Below, piece by piece: positions 27,545 to 36,481 of a DNA stretch of 64,000 bases. Within the stretch, counting starts at the first letter, position 1; the number at the start of each line of letters is the position of its first letter. Both the position numbers and the translations under genes were made by a program. Below the pieces are notes generated by a model. It was not told where the DNA came from. It saw only the letters and a program-made list of their open reading frames with translations, and searched no databases. The stretch is from Pseudomonadota bacterium (GTDB lineage: Bacteria; Pseudomonadota; Gammaproteobacteria; Burkholderiales; Burkholderiaceae_C): the NCBI GenBank assembly GCA_021819435.1, contig JAKARB010000009.1:156963-220962 (forward strand). The letters are read 5' to 3'.

Positions 27545-29242
27545 ATGCCCGTCGCTCCGCTCGCTCGTGTCTCTGCCTTCGCCCCGACCATCGAGGTCGC
27601 TCCCCGCCGGCACACAGGCCGTGCCTGGCCCGGCGCAGGCCTGCTGCTCAGCCTCGGCCTGCTGGCTTGCGCCGCGCAGGGACAGTCGTCCCCGGGGGCA
27701 CAGCCGCTCGGAGCGGCCTCACCGGCCTTCACTCCGCTGACCGGTTCGGTGGCTGCGCCGGGTAGCGCGGTCAGCACGTGGCCCGCCCCCTTGCAACAGG
27801 CACTCAAACAAAGCGGCTTGCCGGCCGATGCGGTTTCGCTGCTGGTCTGGCCGGTTGATTCACCCCAGCCGCGCTGGCAGCACCTCGCCGACACACCCCG
27901 GCAGGCGGCCTCCGTGATGAAGCTGTTCACCACTGGCGCGGCGTTGCGCCAGCTGGGCCCGGCCCACGTGTGGAGAACAGAGGTGGGGCTGGGCGGAGCC
28001 TTGCGAACCCAGGGCACGCTGAACGGGCCGCTCTACTTGCGAGGCGGCGGCGACCCCTCGCTGCTGATCGAACATGTGCAGCGCATGATGGCTCGCTGGC
28101 GAGACGCGGGGCTGCGCGACATCCGGGGCGGCATCGTCATCGACCGGGGGCTGTTCGAGCTGCCTGCCCACGACCCCAGCGCTTTCGATGGCCAGCCGCT
28201 GCGGCCCTACAACGCCGGCCCGGACGCGCTGCTGCTCAACCATCAATCGGTGACGCTGCGGCTGATGCCGGACGCGGCCCGCCCTGGGCAGGCGCTGGCT
28301 TTCATCGAACCGCCCCTGCGTGGCGTGCAAATCGAGCACAGGCTGCCCTTGGCGCCCGGGGTGGCCTGTGGCGACTGGCGCGGCGCGCTGAAGCTCGACA
28401 TCGTGCCGCAACCAGGTTTGCAGCCAGACGGCCGCAACCGCTGGAGCGTGCGTCTGACAGGCCCCTACCCCGCAGCCTGCGGCGAGAAGGAGTGGCCCTT
28501 GCTGTGGACGGGTGACGGGCCGGGCGACCACGCCGCGCGTCTGCTGGAAGCAGCCTGGCAAGGCAGCGGCGGCCAACTTGGCGCACCAGTGCGCGATGGC
28601 GCCTGGCCAAGCGGCCTGCCCGTTTGGCAGACCTGGGTGTCGCCCCCGCTGGCCAGCGTGGTGCGCGACATCAACAAGTTCAGCAACAACGTGATGGCGC
28701 GCCAGTTGTTCCTGAGTCTGGCGCTGGCGCCAAATGGGTCGAATGGCGCCGTGGAGACGGGTGGCATGAGCGCTGTCAACGGTGTGAATGGGGTGCATGG
28801 CATCAACGGCCCGGCCACCTTGGCGCAGGCCCGTGCCGTGGTGGGACGCCAGGTGGTCGAGGCCACGGGCGGCGCCGCGTCAGCCTGCCGCGAGGACGCG
28901 CTGGCGCTGGACAACGGCTCGGGCCTGTCGCGCCAGGAGCACGCCTCGGCGCGGTGCCTGGCGCAATGGCTGCAAGCGATGTGGCGCAGCCCCGTGATGC
29001 CGGAGTTCATCGCTTCGCTGCCGCTCAATGGCGTGGATGGCACCACGCGGCGGTGGCAGGCCGCCGCAGGCCTGGCCCACATCAAGACCGGCTCGCTCGA
29101 CGGCGTGTCATCGGTGGCCGGCTATGTGCTGGGAGAATCGGGGCAGCGCGTCGTCGTCGTGGGCCTGGTCAACCACCCGCGCGCCGACGCGGCCCGTCCG
29201 CTGCTGCAAGCCCTGGTCGACTGGGCTCGCCAAGAGCGCTGA
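27545..29242 (+). CDS. dacB: D-alanyl-D-alanine carboxypeptidase/endopeptidase (PBP4, family S13)
   Basis: A 565-residue S13 peptidase with motifs ASVMKLF (SxxK), KFSNNVM (SxN) and HIKTGSLDG (KTG). It cleaves D-Ala-D-Ala ends and cross-links of peptidoglycan in the periplasm. The signal region ends LGLLACAAQG, which fits a lipobox, so the enzyme may be a lipoprotein; PBP4 is usually soluble or loosely attached, so this is unusual. Near residues 397-423 is a Gly/Asn-rich insert with repeated NG pairs, not expected in the family. The only ATG that includes the signal peptide is used; no clear ribosome site precedes it. Confidence 0.9.
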   Translation: MPVAPLARVSAFAPTIEVAPRRHTGRAWPGAGLLLSLGLLACAAQGQSSPGAQPLGAASPAFTPLTGSVAAPGSAVSTWPAPLQQALKQSGLPADAVSLLVWPVDSPQPRWQHLADTPRQAASVMKLFTTGAALRQLGPAHVWRTEVGLGGALRTQGTLNGPLYLRGGGDPSLLIEHVQRMMARWRDAGLRDIRGGIVIDRGLFELPAHDPSAFDGQPLRPYNAGPDALLLNHQSVTLRLMPDAARPGQALAFIEPPLRGVQIEHRLPLAPGVACGDWRGALKLDIVPQPGLQPDGRNRWSVRLTGPYPAACGEKEWPLLWTGDGPGDHAARLLEAAWQGSGGQLGAPVRDGAWPSGLPVWQTWVSPPLASVVRDINKFSNNVMARQLFLSLALAPNGSNGAVETGGMSAVNGVNGVHGINGPATLAQARAVVGRQVVEATGGAASACREDALALDNGSGLSRQEHASARCLAQWLQAMWRSPVMPEFIASLPLNGVDGTTRRWQAAAGLAHIKTGSLDGVSSVAGYVLGESGQRVVVVGLVNHPRADAARPLLQALVDWARQER

Positions 29243-29316
29243 CAACGCCCGCCAACGCCCGCAACAGGCGCCGACATGCGCTTTCGCCGCGCCGTCCCGC
29301 TCAACAAGCCGCCCGC

Positions 29317-29619
29317 ATGCCCTCCGTGAATCACCTGCCCACTTGGTTGCCCCTGGCTCCCGCGACCATCGAATGGATCGGCGCCATCGCCGCCGCGCTG
29401 ACCACGGCGTCCTTCATGCCGCAGGTGTGGCTGACCTTCCGCACGCGCGATGTCAGCGGCATCTCGCTGGGCATGTACAGCTGCTTCACCATCGGGGTGG
29501 CGCTGTGGCTGGTGTATGGCCTGTCGATCGGCTCGGTGCCGGTGACGGTGGCCAACGTGATCACGCTGACCTTCGCCACGGTGATCTTGATCATGAAGAT
29601 CAGGTATGGGCGGCGCTGA
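29317..29619 (+). CDS. SemiSWEET-type sugar transporter
   Basis: A 100-residue protein with three transmembrane helices and the PQ-loop signature SFMPQVWLTFRTRDVSGIS near residues 33-51. SemiSWEETs dimerise into a sugar uniporter in the inner membrane; family proteins mostly carry sucrose or glucose. The chosen ATG gives MPSVNHLP, the usual length. It follows dacB by 74 bases on the same strand. The substrate is not visible in sequence. Confidence 0.9.
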   Translation: MPSVNHLPTWLPLAPATIEWIGAIAAALTTASFMPQVWLTFRTRDVSGISLGMYSCFTIGVALWLVYGLSIGSVPVTVANVITLTFATVILIMKIRYGRR

Positions 29620-29651
29620 CCTCAGGGGGTCAGTCAGGCCCTGCGATCAGG

Positions 29652-30899
29652 TCAGAACTGTTCGTGGGCCCGGTTGAACACCGTCACGCCGATGAGGTTG
29701 TGCAGCAGGGGGGCGGCGCGCTTGGCGTCGGCCCAGATGGCCGTGCTGGAGCTGGTGCCCGAGGTGTAGTACTGGCTGGTGCAGAACAGCAGTTTTTCGT
29801 TCGCCACGTCGTCAGCGGTCCGGCCTGGCAAGGCAACCGGGTCGATCGGCTGGCCGTCCGGGCGAAGCACCGCATTGGCGTCGCACAGCGGCGTCACGTA
29901 TTGGTAGTTGTTGTTGCGCGTGCCGGGTTTCGTGAGCGACTCGGGGTTGATGCCGGCCAGGCTGCGGCCCGACATGTTGCCCAGGCCCGTGATGTAGAGG
30001 CGGTCGTTGTAGGCCCGCACCAGGTTGGTCAACTGGGTGCCGGTGCCGGCGGCGGCGGCCAGCGGCGTCTGGCCGAGGTCGGGCGTGAGGGCGAGCACCA
30101 CCTTGGCCCCCTGGTCGATGAGGCTGCGGATGGCCGAGGCCATGCTGGCAGCGCGCGATTGCAGCTCGGCGATGGCGCCGGCTTCGGTCTGCGTGGTGGC
30201 CTGGATGGCCTGGTACTGCTCCAGGACGTCGTTCTGGCCAACCATGATGGTCACGACGGTCTTGCTGCCGATTTCGCCACGGTGGGCATTGATCTGGTTG
30301 ATCACGTCGGCGGTCTTGGCGCCAAGGGCGGCGTAGCTGATGGCGCCACCTCGCGTGTCTTGGGCACATTGGCTGGTGTAGCCCTTGCCATAGGCGCGAG
30401 CGACGATCTGCACCCAGTTATTCGCCACGTCGCAAGCGTAATCGACGGTGGTTGTGCGCTGGTTGGTGGGCGTGGTGAGGGAGTCAACTTCGAATTTGAT
30501 CACCCAGTTCAGACCAGCGGGCACACGATAGGTGGTGCCGACGGAAGTGAAGGTCACGCTGGTGTTGTTGCTGCTGCATGCCTTGGCCTGGCTGCCATCG
30601 TAGGCGCACACGGACGCAGCAGTCGTCACGACAGGCTTGGCGGTGTAGGTCAGGCCTGAAAGGTCCGTGGCCACGCCGGGGAAGGTGGTGTCGAGCAGGT
30701 TCGAGCTGGTGTCCACGCCCATCGCGCTGTTCTCGTCACCGAAGGACACGATGTTGTCCGGCGTGAAGTAGCTCTTGCGGTCACCGCCACCGCAGGAAGC
30801 CAGCACGACGCTGGCGCAGGCCAGGGCCACGGCCCCCATGCGGCGCGCGCGGCGCGAGCTCGGGTTCGGGGACAGGCGGCGGGTCTCGGCTCGGGACAT
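29652..30899 (-). CDS. SGNH-like lipoprotein lacking catalytic residues
   Basis: A 415-residue lipoprotein: signal peptide with lipobox VLASC (Cys about residue 34), then a secreted domain. It shows the block layout of SGNH/GDSL hydrolases: block I at VSFGDENS and block III as MVGQNDVLEQ. However, the block I Ser is Glu (GDE instead of GDS), and the C-terminal block reads WADAKRAAPLLHN where a DxxH pair is expected, with Arg at the His position. It may be a binding or structural relative, not an esterase, unless other residues serve. It is a single gene, convergent with the SemiSWEET gene. Confidence 0.72.
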   Translation of the reverse strand: MSRAETRRLSPNPSSRRARRMGAVALACASVVLASCGGGDRKSYFTPDNIVSFGDENSAMGVDTSSNLLDTTFPGVATDLSGLTYTAKPVVTTAASVCAYDGSQAKACSSNNTSVTFTSVGTTYRVPAGLNWVIKFEVDSLTTPTNQRTTTVDYACDVANNWVQIVARAYGKGYTSQCAQDTRGGAISYAALGAKTADVINQINAHRGEIGSKTVVTIMVGQNDVLEQYQAIQATTQTEAGAIAELQSRAASMASAIRSLIDQGAKVVLALTPDLGQTPLAAAAGTGTQLTNLVRAYNDRLYITGLGNMSGRSLAGINPESLTKPGTRNNNYQYVTPLCDANAVLRPDGQPIDPVALPGRTADDVANEKLLFCTSQYYTSGTSSSTAIWADAKRAAPLLHNLIGVTVFNRAHEQF

Positions 30900-31017
30900 G
30901 AACTCTCTCCAGGGATTCGCGAAATGCGTCGCGGAATTCGGTTTGTCAGCGCGGCAGTCTGCCACGTTCGTGTGAAGGCTTGTGAAGGCGATGCTCAAGG
31001 CACTTCGGGCGTAGCGG

Positions 31018-32088
31018 TCAGGCCGCCGACGCGCGGGTGAGGCGGTCGCGCACGCCGTCCCAGGCGGCATCATCGGGCGGGGCCTCGACCCAGATCTGGT
31101 CGACGCCTGCGGCATCGATCTCGCGCAGGTCGGCGAACAGGTCGTGGGCCGCAGTGGCCGCATCGCCGGGCATGGATCGGTGCAGCACGCCCTTGTGCGG
31201 CGCGCGGCGCGCCCACAGGCTGCGCGAGTACACGGCCACTCGCGGCGGCGTGTGTGCGCTCGGGTGGCGCTCGCGCAGCAGGGCGGCAGTGATCTCGGGC
31301 TCGATGACATCGAGGCTGCGGTCGATCTGGTCGTCGCTCATCAGCACGACCTTGGCGCGCGGCGCGTAGTGAGACAGAAGCGTGCCCGATGCGCGCGGCG
31401 CGTCGGGGTCGGGCGCCTCGGGCCTGGACCACAGCAGCGGCTCGCCCGCTGCGGCTTCGAGCTCCGCCAGCGTCAGGCGGCCGGGGCGCAGCAGCACGGG
31501 CTGGTCACGCGAGCAGTCGACGATGGTGGATTCGATGCCGACCTCGCAGGCGCCGCCATCGAGCACCCAGACTTCATCGAGGCCTTCGCCCTGGTCGCGG
31601 AACTCTTCGATGACATGGCTGGCGCGCGTGGGGCTGATGCGGCCGAAGCGGTTGGCGCTTGGCGCGGCGATGCCGAGGATGTCTTTTTGCGCGCAGGCTT
31701 CGAGCAGGCGACGGGCCACCGGGTGATCGGGGCAGCGCAGGCCGATGGTGTCCTGTCCACCGGCGGCGGCGCGGGCCATGTCCGGGTGACGCGGCACGAT
31801 GACCGTCAGCGGCCCCGGCCAGAAGGCCTCGACCAGGCGTTGGGCCACGGGCGGAAAGGTGGTGACGAAGTACAGCGCGGCGGCCTGGTTGGGCACGTGC
31901 ACGATCAAGGGGTGATCGGCCGGCCGGCCCTTGGCCGCGAAGATGCGCGCCACGGCGTCATCGCGGTCGGCGCGGGCACCCAGGCCATAGACGGTTTCGG
32001 TGGGCAGGGCCACGAGGCCGCCCTCGGCCAGGCGTTGCGCGGCCTGCTCGATGGCATCGGGCTGGGATTCGGGATCGAGCAGGCGCAT
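31018..32088 (-). CDS. tsaC: L-threonylcarbamoyladenylate synthase, Sua5 type
   Basis: A 356-residue two-domain protein. The N-terminal YrdC domain has GGLVALPTETVYGLGARAD and KGRPADHPLIVHV. The C-terminal Sua5 domain is joined through a linker containing RASGTLLSHYAPRA, equivalent to the SPGMKYxHYAP loop of Sua5. It makes threonylcarbamoyl-AMP from Thr, bicarbonate and ATP for the t6A37 modification of tRNA. The ATG at MRLLDPES is used; a long upstream in-frame stretch overlaps purK and is not coding. It lies 17 bases after purK. Confidence 0.9.
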   Translation of the reverse strand: MRLLDPESQPDAIEQAAQRLAEGGLVALPTETVYGLGARADRDDAVARIFAAKGRPADHPLIVHVPNQAAALYFVTTFPPVAQRLVEAFWPGPLTVIVPRHPDMARAAAGGQDTIGLRCPDHPVARRLLEACAQKDILGIAAPSANRFGRISPTRASHVIEEFRDQGEGLDEVWVLDGGACEVGIESTIVDCSRDQPVLLRPGRLTLAELEAAAGEPLLWSRPEAPDPDAPRASGTLLSHYAPRAKVVLMSDDQIDRSLDVIEPEITAALLRERHPSAHTPPRVAVYSRSLWARRAPHKGVLHRSMPGDAATAAHDLFADLREIDAAGVDQIWVEAPPDDAAWDGVRDRLTRASAA

Positions 32089-32105
32089 GGTGGTCTGGAG
32101 AGCAG

Positions 32106-33299
32106 TCAGAAAGCCTCGATGCCGAGGATGGCGGCGGCCTTGATCGCCGTGGCATGCGCGGCATCCGCCGTGGCGCCGGTCACGGTGAGGTGGCCCATCT
32201 TGCGGCCCACGCGGGCTTCGGTCTTGCCATAGAGGTGCAGGTGGGTGCCGGAAAGCGCCAGCACCGCCGCCCAGTCGGGCTCGCGCTGCACCAGGGAGGG
32301 TTCGCCCGCCACCAGCGGGAACCACAAGTCGCCCAGCAGGTTGAGCATCACGCAGGGGCTGTGCAGCACCGGCTCGACCAGCGGCAGGCCGGTCATCGCG
32401 CGCACCTGAAGCTCGAACTGCGACACATCGCAGGCGTCGATGGTGTGGTGGCCGCTGTTGTGCGGACGCGGGGCCATTTCGTTGGCGACGATGCGGCCGT
32501 CTTGCAGCACGAAGAATTCGACGCACAGCACGCCGACGTAGTCCAGCGAGGTAGCGATCTGGTGCGCGGACTCGTAAGCCTGCTGCGAGACGGCCTCGGT
32601 CACATTGGGCGCGGGCACCTGCGTCACGGCGAGGATGCCGTCGCGGTGCAGGTTCTGCTGCAATGGGAAGTGCACGACCTGGCCGTCGCGGCCACGCGCC
32701 ACGATGACACTGACCTCGTAGGCCAGCGGCAGCATCTTCTCCAGCACGCAGGGCACCTGTTGCAACTGGCCCCAAGCGGCGGCAAGCTCTTCGCGGGTCT
32801 TGACGCGCACCTGGCCCTTGCCGTCGTAGCCCATGCGAGCGGTCTTGAGGATGCCTGGCAGCAGTTCGTCGGTGACGGCGGCGAGCTGGGCGGGCGTTTC
32901 GATGAGGGCGTGCGGGGCGCAGGCCACGCCGCAGCCGACGAAGTGGGCCTTCTCGCGGGCGCGGTCCTGGCAGACGGCGACAGCGCTGCCGGCGGGCGCC
33001 ACGGGGCGGGCTTCGGCCAGCTTGTCGAGCGCGGCGGCGGGCACGTTCTCAAACTCGGTGGTGATGGCGGCGGACACGCACGCCAGGTCGGTCAGGCCGG
33101 CCTCGTCGAGGTAGGAAGTGCGGATGTGCTCGTGCGAGACCAGGCCGGCCGGGCTGGCGGCGTCGGCGTCGAGCACGGCGGTGCGGTAGCCCATGCTCTG
33201 CGCGGCGTGCACGAACATGCGGCCGAGCTGGCCGCCACCCATCACGCCAAGGGTGGCGCCGGGCAGGATCACATGGGAGGAATCGTTGGGTTGACTCAC
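32106..33299 (-). CDS. purK: N5-carboxyaminoimidazole ribonucleotide synthase
   Basis: A 397-residue ATP-grasp enzyme. LGVMGGGQLGRMFVHAA is the N-terminal nucleotide fold. EFFVLQDGRIVANEMAPRPHNSGHHTID (residues about 255-285) is the catalytic signature. It converts AIR, ATP and bicarbonate to N5-CAIR in purine synthesis; PurE then rearranges the product. It lies 15 bases downstream of purE in one operon with tsaC. Confidence 0.94.
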   Translation of the reverse strand: MSQPNDSSHVILPGATLGVMGGGQLGRMFVHAAQSMGYRTAVLDADAASPAGLVSHEHIRTSYLDEAGLTDLACVSAAITTEFENVPAAALDKLAEARPVAPAGSAVAVCQDRAREKAHFVGCGVACAPHALIETPAQLAAVTDELLPGILKTARMGYDGKGQVRVKTREELAAAWGQLQQVPCVLEKMLPLAYEVSVIVARGRDGQVVHFPLQQNLHRDGILAVTQVPAPNVTEAVSQQAYESAHQIATSLDYVGVLCVEFFVLQDGRIVANEMAPRPHNSGHHTIDACDVSQFELQVRAMTGLPLVEPVLHSPCVMLNLLGDLWFPLVAGEPSLVQREPDWAAVLALSGTHLHLYGKTEARVGRKMGHLTVTGATADAAHATAIKAAAILGIEAF

Positions 33300-33314
33300 G
33301 TTGATGCTCCGGCC

Positions 33315-33905
33315 TCAGGCCTTGCCACCCGACGAGGGTTGCATGGTCAGGTCATCCGTCATCGCACGAGCAACCTCGGTCTGGCGGGCGCGGAAGGCGT
33401 CGAGCTTGGCACGCAAGGCCGGGTTGCCATGCGGACCACTGGCCAGCATCGCCACCGCGAACAGCGCCGCGTTGCCCGCACCCGCCGTGCCGATGGCGAA
33501 CGTCGCCACGGGGATGCCCTTGGGCATCTGCACGATGGAATGCAGCGAATCGACGCCCTGCAAGTGGCGCGAAGGCACGGGCACGCCCAGCACGGGCACC
33601 GTGGTCTTGGCCGCCAGCATGCCCGGCAGGTGGGCGGCACCGCCCGCCCCGGCGATGATGGCCACCAGGCCCCTCTCCGCTGCGGCCTCGGCGTAGCGGA
33701 ACATGTCATCGGGCATGCGGTGCGCCGAAACCACCCGGGCCTCGAAGGCGATGCCGAACTCGGTGAGAATGTCGGCGGCATGGCGCATCACATCCCAGTC
33801 GCTGCTGGAGCCCATCACCACGCCCACTTGAATGGGGCCTGGATTCGATGGGTTCTGGGTCTGGGGGGATGTGCTCACCACGGGCTCCTGTTTGTCAAAA
33901 GACAT
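33315..33905 (-). CDS. purE: N5-carboxyaminoimidazole ribonucleotide mutase
   Basis: A 196-residue class I Pur[13 protein letters not shown] for phosphate binding, [12 protein letters not shown] with the catalytic His, and [12 protein letters not shown]. It rearranges N5-CAIR to CAIR. About 25 low-complexity residues precede the core. The ATG at MSFDKQ is chosen over a TTG two codons upstream. It is the first gene of purE-purK-tsaC and divergent from ybbN across 79 bases that should hold both promoters. purC, adjacent in many relatives, is 17 kb away. Confidence 0.94.
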   Translation of the reverse strand: MSFDKQEPVVSTSPQTQNPSNPGPIQVGVVMGSSSDWDVMRHAADILTEFGIAFEARVVSAHRMPDDMFRYAEAAAERGLVAIIAGAGGAAHLPGMLAAKTTVPVLGVPVPSRHLQGVDSLHSIVQMPKGIPVATFAIGTAGAGNAALFAVAMLASGPHGNPALRAKLDAFRARQTEVARAMTDDLTMQPSSGGKA

Positions 33906-33984
33906 CGTCAAAGAACCGATTTTAGGCCAGGGCCCAGGCCGGCTTTCCCACCCGGCTCACCTCATTTCACACTGTGATCGCACC

Positions 33985-34977
33985 ATGATCGACATCACCC
34001 TCGAGAACTTCGAAGCCGACCTGATCGCCGCCTCGCAGCAGCGCCCCATCCTGCTGGACATCTGGGCGCCCTGGTGCGGCCCATGCAAGCAGCTCGGTCC
34101 CGTCCTGGAGAGCCTGGAGGTCGAGTACCAGGGCCGCTTCACCCTGGCCAAGCTCAACGCCGACGAGCAGCCCGAGATCGCCGGCCAGCTCTCGCAGATG
34201 TTCGGCGTGCGCTCCATCCCGTTTTGCGTGATGTTCGTGGGCGGCCAGCCGGTCGACGGCTTCGTGGGCGCCCTGCCCGCCGAGCAAATCCGGGGCTTCC
34301 TGGCCAAGCACGTGCCTTCGGAAGGCGAACTGGCGGCCGAAGCAGAGGTGGCGCAGGCCGAAGAACTCGCCGCCGAAGGCCAGACCGGCGGCGCGGTGGA
34401 CATGCTGCTCGACGTGCTCGAAAAAGACCCGAACAACGACGAGGCCCGCTACGACCTGATCACGCTGATGCTGGCCGAGGGCTCGGAAACCGCCTTGCAG
34501 CACGCCAGCCTGGTGGCCGAGCCGCTGCGCCCACGCACCACCGGCCCCATCGTCGAGGCCCGGCCCGCGGCCTTCGTGCGGGTGCTCGACGCGGTGATCG
34601 CGGTGCGCGCGCAAGGCCTCCCGCTGAGCACCTTGCAAGAGGCCATCGCAGCCAACAAGCGCGACTTCGCCGCTCGCTTCGAGCTGGCCAGCCTGCACCT
34701 TGCCATGGGCCGCCACACCGAGGCCATGGACGAGCTGCTTGAAATCATCATGCGCGACAAGGCCTGGCAAGAAGAGGCGCCGCGCAAGCTCTACATCGCC
34801 ATCCTGGAGACGATGAGCAAGCCGGCCCCGAAACCCGCCACTGGCCGCGCCCCCGGTGCGCCCGGCGCCAGCGCCGACGGCAAGCCCAAGCTGGAGATCG
34901 CCGGCAAGGTGGAAGTGCCCCAGGGCGACCCGGTCATCGACGCCTACCGCCGCAAGCTGAGCATGGCGCTGTTCTGA
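33985..34977 (+). CDS. ybbN: Thioredoxin-like co-chaperone YbbN (CnoX)
   Basis: A 330-residue protein. The N-terminal thioredoxin domain has LDIWAPWCGPCKQLGP, so the active site is an intact CGPC (the E. coli protein lacks one Cys). It is followed by TPR-like helices such as EDAEARYDLITLML-type repeats over residues 120-260 and a low-complexity tail. CnoX/YbbN protects unfolded proteins during oxidative stress and hands them to DnaK or GroEL. It ends one base before the sulfurtransferase gene, suggesting a redox/sulfur operon. Confidence 0.88.
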   Translation: MIDITLENFEADLIAASQQRPILLDIWAPWCGPCKQLGPVLESLEVEYQGRFTLAKLNADEQPEIAGQLSQMFGVRSIPFCVMFVGGQPVDGFVGALPAEQIRGFLAKHVPSEGELAAEAEVAQAEELAAEGQTGGAVDMLLDVLEKDPNNDEARYDLITLMLAEGSETALQHASLVAEPLRPRTTGPIVEARPAAFVRVLDAVIAVRAQGLPLSTLQEAIAANKRDFAARFELASLHLAMGRHTEAMDELLEIIMRDKAWQEEAPRKLYIAILETMSKPAPKPATGRAPGAPGASADGKPKLEIAGKVEVPQGDPVIDAYRRKLSMALF

Positions 34978-34978
34978 C

Positions 34979-35851
34979 ATGCCCGCCGCATTGCCTCCCC
35001 TGATCGACGCCGCCAGCCTGCTGGCCCTGCTCGCCCACCCGGCCGGCGAGGACGTGCTGGTGCTCGACACCCGCTTCAACCTGATGCAGCCCGAGGCGGG
35101 TGAAGCCGCCTGGCGCTCGGGTCACATCCCCGGCGCGGCGCACGCCCACCTCGACCGCGACCTCTCGGGCCCCAAGACCGGCGCCAACGGCCGCCACCCC
35201 TTGCCCTCGCCCGAGGCCTTGGCCGCGACGCTGGGCCGCTGGGGCCTGACGCCCGCCACCCGCGTGGTGACCTACGACGACGCGGGCGGCATGTTCGCAG
35301 CGCGGGCCTGGTGGCTGCTGCGCTGGGCGGGTCACGAACAGGTGCAGGTGCTCGACGGCGGCTGGGCCGCCTGGCAAGCGGCGGGCGGCGCGGTCGACAC
35401 CTCGGTGACCGAACGTGCCCCCACCGAGGTCAACGTGTCAACCCAACCCGGCTGGGTGCTCCAGGCCGACGAGGTGCTCGCCAGCGTGCAGGGCCGCGCG
35501 CCCACGCTGCAACTGCTCGACGCCCGCGCCCCCGACCGCTTCCGTGGCGAGAACGAAACCCTCGACCCCGCTGGCGGCCACATCCCCGGCGCGGCCAACC
35601 GCTTCTTCCAGCTCAACCTGCAAGACGGGCGCTTCAAGCCAGGCGCGCAACTGCTTGCCGAGTTCAGCGCCGCACTGCCCGGCCAGGACCTGAGCCAGCT
35701 CGTGCACCAGTGTGGCTCGGGCGTGACCGCCTGCCACAACCTGCTGGCCCTTGCCCACGCCGGTCTGCCCATGGGGCGGCTGTACGCCGGCTCCTGGAGC
35801 GAATGGTGCACCGACCCGGCCCGGCCCCGAGCGGTCGGATCGGCCGGATGA
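34979..35851 (+). CDS. sseA: 3-mercaptopyruvate sulfurtransferase
   Basis: A 290-residue tandem rhodanese protein. The inactive N-terminal domain has VLVLDTRFNLMQPEAG and VVTYDDAGGMFAARAWWLLR. The catalytic C-terminal domain carries HQCGSGVTACHN, and CGSGVTAC is the loop of mercaptopyruvate sulfurtransferases, as opposed to the CRKG loop of thiosulfate enzymes. It transfers sulfur from 3-mercaptopyruvate to acceptors such as thioredoxin or cyanide. The start codon follows the ybbN stop by one base, implying coupled expression. Confidence 0.9.
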   Translation: MPAALPPLIDAASLLALLAHPAGEDVLVLDTRFNLMQPEAGEAAWRSGHIPGAAHAHLDRDLSGPKTGANGRHPLPSPEALAATLGRWGLTPATRVVTYDDAGGMFAARAWWLLRWAGHEQVQVLDGGWAAWQAAGGAVDTSVTERAPTEVNVSTQPGWVLQADEVLASVQGRAPTLQLLDARAPDRFRGENETLDPAGGHIPGAANRFFQLNLQDGRFKPGAQLLAEFSAALPGQDLSQLVHQCGSGVTACHNLLALAHAGLPMGRLYAGSWSEWCTDPARPRAVGSAG

Positions 35852-35947
35852 ACGGTGAGACGGCTGACGAGTTGGGACTGGTCCTGAGGGCCACACCCCC
35901 TCACTTGGGGGAACAACGTCAGCTTTGTCACGCCGATCGGGTGCTCC

Positions 35948-35984
35948 CCACGCGACACGGCTGACCAGATTTTTTGCCGCGTGG
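35948..35984. promoter_or_regulatory. Inverted repeat upstream of pilE
   Basis: A perfect 7-bp inverted repeat (ccacgcg / cgcgtgg) separated by 23 bases that include attttttg, ending 32 bases before the pilE ATG. It may be a protein-binding site or a leader hairpin. I see no convincing sigma-54 or sigma-70 promoter here. Confidence 0.3.
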
Positions 35985-36016
35985 GCATCATGAAACCACA
36001 GCAAAGGGTTTCTGGC

Positions 36017-36481
36017 ATGTCCGCACCGAATCACACACGCACCGCACGCCGCCGCAGCATCCTCGCCACCGGCTTCACGCTCATCGAGTTGATGATCGTC
36101 GTCGCCATCGTGGCCATCCTGGCTTCGGTGGCCCTGCCGGCGTACTCCGACTACATCCTGCGCGGCAAACTCGCCGACGTCAGCAACGAGATGTTCGCGT
36201 TGCGCGCGCGCATGGAGCAGTTCTTCCAGGACAACCGGACTTACGAAAAAGGCCCTTGCACCAACAGCAAGACGGTAAGGGGCTTCACGGTGGTGTGCAC
36301 CACCGCCACCGCAACGGCCTACACGATCACGGCCACGGGCTCCCCCACCGACAACACCGACGGCTTCAGCTACACCCTTGATCAAACGGGTGCCACCACC
36401 AGCAAGGTTTCAGCGAATTGGGGCAAACAAGAATGCACCGGCACCTCCTTCCTGATGAAGAAGGGGCAGACCACATGCTGA
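36017..36481 (+). CDS. pilE: Type IV pilin PilE family
   Basis: A 154-residue prepilin: leader MSAPNHTRTARRRSILATG, cleavage before FTLIELMIVVAIVAIL with Glu5. The C-terminal domain has cysteines near GPC, VVC, QEC and TTC. It is of the PilE minor-pilin family found with fimT-pilVWX-pilY1. Two earlier in-frame starts exist at 35981 (GTG) and 35990 (ATG); the one used has an AAGGG ribosome site. It is first in the operon here, whereas in many relatives pilE comes last, and it overlaps fimT by seven bases. Confidence 0.85.
   Translation: MSAPNHTRTARRRSILATGFTLIELMIVVAIVAILASVALPAYSDYILRGKLADVSNEMFALRARMEQFFQDNRTYEKGPCTNSKTVRGFTVVCTTATATAYTITATGSPTDNTDGFSYTLDQTGATTSKVSANWGKQECTGTSFLMKKGQTTC

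Noticed and set aside
33967..33977. Short palindrome tcacactgtga before ybbN
   Set aside because: Eleven bases with one central base is too short to call an operator without further support.
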